Part shown: piece after piece, positions 6,142-11,892 of the stretch | Position numbering within the stretch: the stretch's first letter is position 1 | Layout: the number at the start of each line of letters is the position of its first letter | Source of the DNA: CAZVPZ01 sp964629245 | GTDB lineage: Archaea > Nanohalarchaeota > Nanosalinia > Nanosalinales > Nanosalinaceae | Length of the DNA: 13,628 nucleotides | Direction of reading: 5' to 3' | Assembly: GCA_964629245.1 (NCBI GenBank) | Contig: CAZVPZ010000023.1 | Location: forward strand, 1-13,628 | Program-made: the position numbers and the translations under genes | The notes under the pieces: generated by a model | The model's database searches: none | Told to the model about the DNA's origin: nothing | What the model saw: only the letters and a program-made list of their open reading frames with translations

Positions 6142-8400
6142 TCAGCGGACTTCCTCCACCTCTGTCAGTCCTGTGTCCGTGCCTTTCTTCTCGAACTGGT
6201 ATAGTTTCCCGGTCGCGGCGGCTTCGAGCGCGGGGTCGTGGGTCACGACGAAAAGCTGCTCTATGAGTTCGGAGGTCCTGTCTCGCAGGGTCTCCGCCAG
6301 CTCTTCCACCGCGCTTGAGTCCAGGTTGTGGGTGGGCTCGTCGAGCATCAGCACCTGTATCTTGGGAGAAAGAACGAAGGTTAGGCCCAGCCGCATAACG
6401 AGCGCGGCAGAGTGCCTCTCGCCGCCTGAAACCTCTGCCTCGGCGGAGATCCAGTTGTTCTCCGCGTCCAGGAGTTCCAGGAGGTAGTCCTCCTCGGCGT
6501 TCAGCCTTATCGAGTAGTAGTCGTCATAGGGGTAGACCTGGCTCCATATACGGTCCATCAGGTCGTTCAGCCTCTCTACGAACCTTTCCCGAAGCGAGAC
6601 CTGTGTGTCCTCCAGTGCGGTCCTGTAGTGGTGGAGGTAGTCCATCAGCCTGTCGAGCTTTTCAGTCTGGTCTTCCAACTTTTCAAGCCGTTCTCTCTGC
6701 TTCTCAAGGTTCTCAAGCCTCTTCTGTTTCTCTTCCAGGAGGTCCATCTCCGATTCCAGGGTGTTCTGCTTGACCGAGTGCTCCTTCTCGAGGTCTGAGA
6801 GCGATTCCTGGACCTGTTCCAGCTGTTCCTCCTCGAAGTCCAGTTCATCCAGTTCCTCTTCCGTGTCATCTATCTTTTCCACAAGAGCTTCCCTCTTCTG
6901 CTCCAGTTCTTCCAGTTCTTCTGCCGCCTTGAGTTCCTCTATCCTTTGCTCTACGCTTTCGACCTTCTCGGGGGAAAAATCTTCCCGCATCTCTTCCAGT
7001 TCATCTCTCTTCTCATCTATCTTTTCCTCCAGCTCTTCCTTCTCCTCCTTCTTCTCCTCGAGTTTTTCCGCTGAGTTCCGGAACTGTAGAAGCTCATCTC
7101 TTTCCTCCACCAGTCCCTCCTTCCGGTCCATAAGCTTCTCTATGTCCTCTCTAAGCTCCTTCTCCCTCTGCTTCAGCCTGCGGATTTCCCGGGTTCTCTC
7201 CTCCCTTATCTCCCGGCGGTGCTCCTCGTCCAGCTCCTGACCGCAGGTCGGGCACTCGCCGTCGGTGTCCTCCAAGGTCTCGAGGCTCTCCTCCAGGTTG
7301 GTCCTCTCGGCGTATACCTGGTTGCCCTCCTTCTTGATAGCCTCTATCTCCTTTTCGACCTCTTCCAGTTCTTCCTCCAGTTCGTCGAAATCCTCGAACT
7401 TCTCAACGTTCTGCCTGATATCGTCTATCTCGTCTTCGAGACCTGACCTGTCCTTTTCCAGATGTTCCAGCTCCTGTTCCTGCCGGTCGATATCTTTTTC
7501 CAGCTGTTCCAGCTTTCCGAGTTCGTCTCTCGCGGCCTCCAGCTTTGCTTTGACATCCTCGACTTCTCCGACATCTATCTCATCCACCTGTTCTTCCACC
7601 GACTCCATCCTGGTCTCGAGCCGGGTCTTCCTGTTTTCGAGTTCCCGGTGGCGGTCGCGCCGTTCCTTAAGCTCATCAAGCTCTTCCTCCCGTTCATCTA
7701 TCTCCTCCTCGAGATGTTCTATCTCCTCTTCGAGCTCTTCCATATTCTCCTGCTTCTCGTCTATCTCCTCCTGCAGTTCTTCAAGCTCTTCCCCGTCCCA
7801 GTCCTCTTCCAGGTCCTTCAGGTCCTCCTGCTTCGACTTGAACTCGTTCTCCAGCTGGTTCTCGACCTTTACGGCCGTCTTGCGTGCATCTTCGAAACGG
7901 TCCAGCCTCAGGAGCTCGTCTATCCTCTCCTTCCGCTTCCCCGCGCGCATCTCCAGGAACAGGTCGAGGTTGTTCTGCTCGGAGAATACTGCCCTTGTGA
8001 ACGACTGGAAATCCATCCCGATCCGCTTCACTACCTGTTCCGTGACCTCCTCGGTCGAGGGCGCCTCGATGAGCTCTCCGTCCCGCCTGAGCTCGCTCCG
8101 GGATGTGCCTTTTTCCCGCTCGATCTCTCTTTCAATGGAGTATTCCTCTCCCTCCACCTCCAGCACCACTCTCACTCTCGCGGAGTCGGCCCGTGACGGT
8201 GTCCTTCTGATGACGTCGTCCAGCTTGACTTCCCGGGCGTTAAGGCTGGGAGTGGTTCCGTACAGCGCGAAGACGATCGCCTCCAGCACGCTCGACTTTC
8301 CTGAACCCATCGTCCCGATCAGGGCGTTGACGCCCTCCGAGAACTCGAGTTCTGTCTGGTGGTGCGACTTCCAGTTCTCTATCTCTACCTTCTTGATCAT
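6142..8400 (-). CDS. rad50: DNA double-strand break repair ATPase Rad50
   Basis: Product of 752 residues with the full Rad50/SMC layout. Walker A GTMGSGKS at 29-36; Q-loop FSEQNN with Gln142; a long, very Glu-rich coiled coil at about 185-625; zinc-hook CPTC at Cys383 and Cys386 near its middle; ABC signature VSGGE at 657-661; Walker B MLDEP at 685-689 followed by the D-loop; and switch histidine in VVTHD (His721). Two Rad50 chains join through the zinc hooks, and ATP binding clamps the heads that control Mre11 on DNA ends. Its ATG overlaps the mre11 stop as ATGA, so translation is almost certainly coupled. Many archaeal Rad50 proteins are about 850-1000 residues, so the coiled-coil arms are short. 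The usual Asn of the GxNGSGKS loop is Met31. No terminator fits in the three bases before convergent herA. Confidence 0.95.
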   Translation of the reverse strand: MIKKVEIENWKSHHQTELEFSEGVNALIGTMGSGKSSVLEAIVFALYGTTPSLNAREVKLDDVIRRTPSRADSARVRVVLEVEGEEYSIEREIEREKGTSRSELRRDGELIEAPSTEEVTEQVVKRIGMDFQSFTRAVFSEQNNLDLFLEMRAGKRKERIDELLRLDRFEDARKTAVKVENQLENEFKSKQEDLKDLEEDWDGEELEELQEEIDEKQENMEELEEEIEHLEEEIDEREEELDELKERRDRHRELENRKTRLETRMESVEEQVDEIDVGEVEDVKAKLEAARDELGKLEQLEKDIDRQEQELEHLEKDRSGLEDEIDDIRQNVEKFEDFDELEEELEEVEKEIEAIKKEGNQVYAERTNLEESLETLEDTDGECPTCGQELDEEHRREIREERTREIRRLKQREKELREDIEKLMDRKEGLVEERDELLQFRNSAEKLEEKKEEKEELEEKIDEKRDELEEMREDFSPEKVESVEQRIEELKAAEELEELEQKREALVEKIDDTEEELDELDFEEEQLEQVQESLSDLEKEHSVKQNTLESEMDLLEEKQKRLENLEKQRERLEKLEDQTEKLDRLMDYLHHYRTALEDTQVSLRERFVERLNDLMDRIWSQVYPYDDYYSIRLNAEEDYLLELLDAENNWISAEAEVSGGERHSAALVMRLGLTFVLSPKIQVLMLDEPTHNLDSSAVEELAETLRDRTSELIEQLFVVTHDPALEAAATGKLYQFEKKGTDTGLTEVEEVR

Positions 8401-9557
8401 CCTATCTCCGCCTGCTTGAGCAGTTTTATGGCCTCAGATGTGTTGCCGTTTTCGAGGAGTTCGAAAAGCTCTTCCTCCTCCCCGAACTCTACCTCCAGCC
8501 TATCCGCCAGCATCTCCTTTCCCTCTTCCAGTGGGTCGACCCCATCGCTTATAGTTGAGGTACCGGTATCGCTTCCATCTACTGAGGAGTTGACGTTCAG
8601 GAACATCTGGTCGCGGAAAAGCTGCTTGAGCTCCCGGGGATTTACCCTGCCTCGTGTCTCGCCCTTTATCTTGAGGTTCACTAGAGGTTTCTCCTCGCCC
8701 CCCACTTCTTTGAGACTCTCTACGGCTTTTTCCTTGATTTCGGTCCAGTCTTCTCCATCCACCTCCAGCTCGATGTAGTTTACCTCCCTCGGCTCCTCCA
8801 GTTCGACGAAGTCGAGTTCCCGCGTCTCCGTGTCGAGACGCAGGAAGCCCTTGGATTTCTCGGCCTCTATCTTCCTCATCTGGGTGGTTACAGTCGAACC
8901 GGGGAACACCAGCGGCTTATCCTCCTCTTCCTTGAAACGTTCGATGTTGTACCAGTGGATGTGGCCATCGACTATCAGGTCGAACCCGTCGGGGAGCGAT
9001 TCCAGGGTGAGATATTTGCCTTCCCCCGTGTAGACGAAACCCTCGATGGACTGGTGGACGACGAGGATGTTGAACGCGTCCTCGACCGGTTGAGGATCGA
9101 ACTTTTCCAGGACTTGGGGAGCGTACTTCTCGGGGACGCCGCTCATCCCGTGGACAGCAACCTTTTCTCCGTCCTTCTCGAAGACGATGCGGTCGTTGTG
9201 GAGGTGGAACAGGTGGCCGGTGTTGGCCATGAGCTCGATTGGGTTGGTGTAGGCGCTGGGCCTCCTCTCGTGGGTCCCGTGGATTGCAACGACAGGTATA
9301 CCGTTCCCGTGGATGCCGAGCTCCCGGTCCGCGTCGACACTCCTCTCGCCCTCCATCGGGATTGACAGGACTTCCGCCGCTCTATCCAGGACTTCTTGCT
9401 TGGGTATCTTCCGGTCGAATATATCGCCGGGCAGTACTATCAGGTCGGCGTCAAGCGACTTCTCGAACGCTTCCCTGGCGTTGTCAAACGCATCTCCCCC
9501 CCGTTCCTCACCCCATTTGTATCCGAAGTGGGTGTCACTGATTATAGAAACCTTCAT
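8397..9557 (-). CDS. mre11: DNA double-strand break repair nuclease Mre11
   Basis: Product of 386 residues of the calcineurin-like phosphoesterase family; Mn-dependent nuclease partner of Rad50. Metal-binding motifs in order: DTHFG (Asp8, His10), GDIFD (Asp45), GTHERR (94-99), VVHQS (His168) and DGHIH (His199, His201). The third motif is normally GNH[D/E]; here Thr95 stands where a metal-binding Asn is expected, while the catalytic His96 is kept. The C-terminal region ends in acidic helices (ELFELLENG, EAIKLLKQ) of the kind that contacts the Rad50 coiled-coil base. Its stop overlaps the Rad50 start by four bases (ATGA). It lies 36 bases downstream of the zinc-finger/thioredoxin-like gene, and a TATA-like box in that gap suggests its own leaderless start. 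Confidence 0.93.
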   Translation of the reverse strand: MKVSIISDTHFGYKWGEERGGDAFDNAREAFEKSLDADLIVLPGDIFDRKIPKQEVLDRAAEVLSIPMEGERSVDADRELGIHGNGIPVVAIHGTHERRPSAYTNPIELMANTGHLFHLHNDRIVFEKDGEKVAVHGMSGVPEKYAPQVLEKFDPQPVEDAFNILVVHQSIEGFVYTGEGKYLTLESLPDGFDLIVDGHIHWYNIERFKEEEDKPLVFPGSTVTTQMRKIEAEKSKGFLRLDTETRELDFVELEEPREVNYIELEVDGEDWTEIKEKAVESLKEVGGEEKPLVNLKIKGETRGRVNPRELKQLFRDQMFLNVNSSVDGSDTGTSTISDGVDPLEEGKEMLADRLEVEFGEEEELFELLENGNTSEAIKLLKQAEIG

Positions 9558-9563
9558 CTGGAG

Positions 9564-9583
9564 AAGATTTGGTTCAAAATCTT
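9564..9583. repeat. Inverted repeat between the mre11 TATA box and start
   Basis: AAGATTT and AAATCTT are perfect reverse complements (7 bp) separated by six bases. The repeat overlaps the end of the mre11 TATA-like box (9581-9587) and covers the region up to about 7 bases before the start codon. A repressor bound here would block transcription initiation. In RNA from the upstream gene it would be a weak hairpin. Function inferred from position only. Confidence 0.4.
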
Positions 9584-9587
9584 TTAT
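9581..9587 (-). promoter_or_regulatory. TATA-like box of mre11-rad50
   Basis: On the minus strand this reads ATAAAAG, with its centre 27 bases before the mre11 ATG (9557). No Shine-Dalgarno sequence is obvious near the start. A leaderless mre11-rad50 message is the simplest reading. Confidence 0.55.
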
Positions 9588-9593
9588 CCGTAT

Positions 9594-10157
9594 CTACTCA
9601 AGCTGCATGCCTTCGCTGAAGCGCTGGGCAACGGGATTCCCCTCGTCCGCGAGAACGTACGCATCTTCGAACTCTACCAGCGAGGCGCGGACGTAGGTGA
9701 AGTTCTTCGCCTCCTCGATATCCCTGGAGTATACGAAGCCGGGGACGTACTTCAGGTTGTACTTCATGATGAGTTCCTGGCCCCGTTCGCTCCGGTAATC
9801 CACCTCCTCGTAACGGGTGTTGAAAAGCCGGTCGGTGGTGTCGCGGAAACGGTCGTAGCTGCAGTTGTCGCATGTCACGACGGTTATCTCCACGGGAATG
9901 CCGCGGTCCTGGCTGAGGTAGCTGTAGCCCGTGAATAAGGATGTTGTTAGCAGGAATCCGGCTGCCAGACCGAGGGCGAAGGAGACGTTAAGGTAGGGCC
10001 TGATGCTCTTCAGGATGTCGACTGGTCTCTTCTCTCCGGTTCTTCTGGATCCAAGGAAGTCGACCGAGCCGTGCTCCATCTCGAAGTGGTCGTAGAGCGT
10101 CTCCTCCGAGCCGAACTTTTTGCCGCATTCTGGGCACTCGTAGGTTTCTTCCGGCAT
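9594..10157 (-). CDS. C2H2 zinc finger - membrane span - thioredoxin-like fusion protein
   Basis: Product of 187 residues. A C2H2-type finger lies at residues 8-29 (Cys8, Cys11, His24, His29; CPECGKKF start). A basic stretch (38-53) leads into one membrane segment at about 57-80. The rest (about 86-187) looks thioredoxin-like: a beta strand EITVVT runs into Cys96-Asp-Asn-Cys99, and YNLKYVPGFVYS (133-144) places a proline where thioredoxins keep their cis-Pro. By the positive-inside rule the finger should be cytoplasmic and the CxxC domain outside. A thiol-disulfide role on extracellular proteins is inferred; sensing through the finger is speculation. Transcribed divergently from proS, 36 bases upstream of mre11. 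The start at 10157 keeps the finger intact and fits the TATA spacing. Domain calls are by eye, and no function is known to me for the whole protein. Confidence 0.75.
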   Translation of the reverse strand: MPEETYECPECGKKFGSEETLYDHFEMEHGSVDFLGSRRTGEKRPVDILKSIRPYLNVSFALGLAAGFLLTTSLFTGYSYLSQDRGIPVEITVVTCDNCSYDRFRDTTDRLFNTRYEEVDYRSERGQELIMKYNLKYVPGFVYSRDIEEAKNFTYVRASLVEFEDAYVLADEGNPVAQRFSEGMQLE

Positions 10158-10179
10158 ACAACGAATTAGGCGCCTCGAG

Positions 10180-10186
10180 TTAAAAA
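10180..10186 (-). promoter_or_regulatory. TATA-like box of the zinc-finger/thioredoxin-like gene
   Basis: Minus-strand TTTTTAA with its centre about 26 bases before the ATG at 10157, again the leaderless spacing. The divergent proS promoter is about 65 bases away, so both genes may share regulators bound between them. Confidence 0.5.
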
Positions 10187-10244
10187 GAATGACACCGTAG
10201 GATTCCCGGCGGAAAACTCGGCGGCTCTAAAAACCTTGAAATAG

Positions 10245-10251
10245 CTTATCT
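10245..10251 (+). promoter_or_regulatory. TATA-like box of the proS transcript
   Basis: CTTATCT, preceded by the purine-rich TTGAAATAG. Its centre is 27 bases before the ATG of the upstream ORF at 10275, the same spacing as at the other starts in the window. The match to a TATA box is weaker than at those sites. TCTAAAAA at 10226-10233 is an alternative that would start the RNA near 10256. Confidence 0.4.
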
Positions 10252-10274
10252 TCTGAACTTCTCCGTGGAGCACG

Positions 10275-10331
10275 ATGGCGAAAACTAGAAGTTTTCAGCA
10301 CTCGCAGAAAATCATGGAGGTGATTTTCTAG
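10275..10331 (+). CDS. Upstream leader ORF of proS (18 residues)
   Basis: Reads MAKTRSFQHSQKIMEVIF then TAG. The stop (10329-10331) overlaps the GTG start of proS as TAGTG. Its ATG falls where the 10245 box predicts the RNA 5' end; GGAG at 10267-10270, four bases before the ATG, could serve if the RNA starts further upstream. The reading frame runs through both hairpins of the leader, so a translating ribosome would open the structure that holds the proS ribosome-binding site and finish exactly at the proS start. It has no proline codon, so classic stalling on uncharged tRNA-Pro is unlikely. Predicted by arrangement, not by homology. Confidence 0.5.
   Translation: MAKTRSFQHSQKIMEVIF
10280..10296 (+). 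promoter_or_regulatory. Leader hairpin 1 of proS
   Basis: GAAAAC and GTTTTC form a perfect 6-bp stem around the five-base loop TAGAA. Its 5' arm (GAAAA) could instead pair with TTTTC at 10324-10328, and its 3' arm (TTTTC, 10292-10296) with GAAAA at 10307-10311. It can therefore compete with hairpin 2. Confidence 0.45.
10306..10329 (+). promoter_or_regulatory. Leader hairpin 2 enclosing the proS Shine-Dalgarno
   Basis: AGAAAATCA (10306-10314) and TGATTTTCT (10321-10329) pair perfectly over 9 bp around the six-base loop TGGAGG. The GGAGG core of the ribosome-binding site fills the loop, and the stem ends two bases before the GTG start. The stem is A/U-rich, with two G-C pairs, so it may be easily melted. 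It could also be read as a DNA operator. Confidence 0.55.
10316..10323 (+). promoter_or_regulatory. Shine-Dalgarno site of proS
   Basis: GGAGGTGA, an eight-base complement to the usual archaeal 16S rRNA 3' end, seven bases before the GTG at 10331. It decides that start: the preceding in-frame codons reach no better start, and the protein N-terminus fits prolyl-tRNA synthetases. Confidence 0.75.
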
Positions 10332-11794
10332 TGTCGCAGGAACTGGGGATAACGGCCGAGAAGGATAAGAACCCGTCGGAGTGGTACACGCAGGTGGTGC
10401 AGAAGGCAGAGCTGGCTGATTATGCGCCGGTGAAAGGCTGCATGGTGTTCAGGCCGTACGGGCTAAAGCTCTGGGAGTCGATAAAGCAGGATTTCGACCA
10501 GAAGATAACTGAAACAGGGGCGGAGAACGCCTATTTCCCGCTCTTTATACCCGAGGGATACCTTGAGAAGGAGGCGGATATTGTCGAGGGGTTCTCCCCC
10601 GAGGTCGCGTGGGTCACCCACGGTGGCGACGAGGAGCTGGAGGAGCGTCTCGCTGTACGACCGACCTCCGAATCCATAATAGCGCCCTTCATGTCGAAGT
10701 GGATACGCTCACACCGTGACCTGCCGCTCCGCCTGAACCAGTGGGCGAACGTCGTCCGCTGGGAAGCGACTGATACACGCCCCTTCCTGCGCACCAGGGA
10801 GTTCCTCTGGCAGGAGGGCCACACCGCCCACGCGGATGAAAGTGCGGCGGACGAGGAGACGATGCTGAGGCTAGAGCAGTACGAGGAAGTCATCGAGGAC
10901 CACCTCGCCATCCCAGCTATACTCGGCTACAAGCCGGAGCACGACAAGTTCCCGGGCGCGAAGTATACCACCACTATAGAGACGTTGATGCCCGACGGCA
11001 AGTCCATCCAGTCCGGGACATCGCACCAGCTCGGCCAGAACTTCGCGGAGGCGTTCGAGATAACGTTTGAGGACGAGAACGCCGAGACCCGGACCTGCTG
11101 GACCACTAGCTGGGGATTATCCACCAGGACGGTCGGCGCCCTCATAATGGCCCACGGCGACAACCGCGGCCTCAAACTTCCCCCGACAGTCGCTCCGATC
11201 CAGGTCGTCATCGTTCCCATCTACCAGGAAGACAACAGGGAGAAAGTCCTGGAATACGCTGAAGAAGTTGAGGAGATGCTCTCCGAGTTCAGGACTGAAG
11301 TCGACGACCGTGACCATCGCTCACCGGGCTACAAGTTCAACGAGTGGGAGCTGAAGGGCGTCCCGCTCAGGCTGGAGATAGGACCTAACGAGGTGTCGGA
11401 CGCGGAAATCACCGCTGTTAGGCGTGATACTGACGACCAGGAGGCGATACCTGTCGACGAGGCGGAAGAAGAGGTAGAGCAGCTACTCTACGATATTCAG
11501 AGGGCGATGTACAACCGGCTTGAGGAATACCTTGAGGAGAATATCCGGGAGGCCGGGTCGAAGGAGGAGATCCTCGGCATCATAGGTGAGAACCGCGGCT
11601 ACGTCAAGGCGCGCTGGTGCGGCGACGAATCGTGTGAGGAAGAGGTCAAGGACGAGGTCGCTGCCGAAATAGTGGTGCTGCCTTTCCGGGAGAACTCCGA
11701 GCCGGAGACCATCCGCGAGGAGGAGATAGGCGGTGAGTGCGCGGTCTGTGGAGAAAACGCGAAGAAATGGGTCTATTTCGCGAAGAACTACTGA
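10331..11794 (+). CDS. proS: Prolyl-tRNA synthetase, archaeal/eukaryotic type
   Basis: Product of 487 residues that charges tRNA-Pro with proline in the cytoplasm. Class II synthetase features: RPTSE at 110-114 (Thr112, Glu114 of the proline pocket); motif 2 from Arg143-Trp-Glu145 through RTREFLWQEGHTAH (154-167); GTSHQLGQNF (229-238); and motif 3 GLSTRTVGALIMAHGDNRG (262-280) with Arg266. An anticodon-binding domain begins at about 284 (PPTVAPIQVVIVP). The C-terminal zinc-binding domain has Cys430, Cys435, Cys470 and Cys473 and ends WVYFAKNY, typical of the archaeal/eukaryotic form without the bacterial editing insertion. It starts with GTG behind a perfect ribosome-binding site held in a hairpin and overlaps the stop of an 18-codon upstream ORF, which suggests translational control. 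A short T-rich tract follows the stop. Confidence 0.97.
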   Translation: MSQELGITAEKDKNPSEWYTQVVQKAELADYAPVKGCMVFRPYGLKLWESIKQDFDQKITETGAENAYFPLFIPEGYLEKEADIVEGFSPEVAWVTHGGDEELEERLAVRPTSESIIAPFMSKWIRSHRDLPLRLNQWANVVRWEATDTRPFLRTREFLWQEGHTAHADESAADEETMLRLEQYEEVIEDHLAIPAILGYKPEHDKFPGAKYTTTIETLMPDGKSIQSGTSHQLGQNFAEAFEITFEDENAETRTCWTTSWGLSTRTVGALIMAHGDNRGLKLPPTVAPIQVVIVPIYQEDNREKVLEYAEEVEEMLSEFRTEVDDRDHRSPGYKFNEWELKGVPLRLEIGPNEVSDAEITAVRRDTDDQEAIPVDEAEEEVEQLLYDIQRAMYNRLEEYLEENIREAGSKEEILGIIGENRGYVKARWCGDESCEEEVKDEVAAEIVVLPFRENSEPETIREEEIGGECAVCGENAKKWVYFAKNY

Positions 11795-11798
11795 AGAA

Positions 11799-11807
11799 TT
11801 TTTCTCT
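11799..11807 (+). terminator. T-rich tract after proS
   Basis: TTTTTCTCT starts five bases after the proS stop. Archaeal RNA polymerase can terminate at runs of T without a hairpin. The run is short, so termination may be partial. Confidence 0.35.
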
Positions 11808-11854
11808 GACCGCCGCCTTGAGAGCCGGTCACGCGAAGGATTGATGGTCCGGCT
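11807..11854. repeat. Overlapping inverted repeats between proS and the SPFH gene
   Basis: TGACCG (11807-11812) pairs with CGGTCA (11826-11831). AGCCGG (11823-11828) pairs with CCGGCT (11849-11854). The two stems use overlapping bases and cannot form together. They lie after the proS T tract and before the SPFH promoter. They may be part of the proS 3' end; no function can be shown. Confidence 0.3.
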
Positions 11855-11863
11855 ATCGCAAGA

Positions 11864-11868
11864 TTTAA
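11864..11868 (+). promoter_or_regulatory. TATA-like box of the SPFH gene
   Basis: TTTAA preceded by the purine-rich CGCAAGA, with its centre 27 bases before the ATG at 11893. This predicts a leaderless message and supports the first ATG over the later in-frame Met codons at residues 16 and 20. Confidence 0.55.
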
Positions 11869-11892
11869 CTAGCTTGCCTTTAAGCCAGTACC

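Noticed and set aside
7265..8419. 384-codon Ser-rich open frame on the plus strand opposite rad50
   Set aside because: The Ser runs are the complement of the Glu-rich coiled coil of Rad50. Rad50 has all its motifs and a coupled start, so this is a shadow frame.
10275..10331. Proline-sensing attenuation by the proS leader ORF
   Set aside because: The leader peptide contains no proline codon, and no terminator-like T run follows it. Only a translational mechanism remains plausible.
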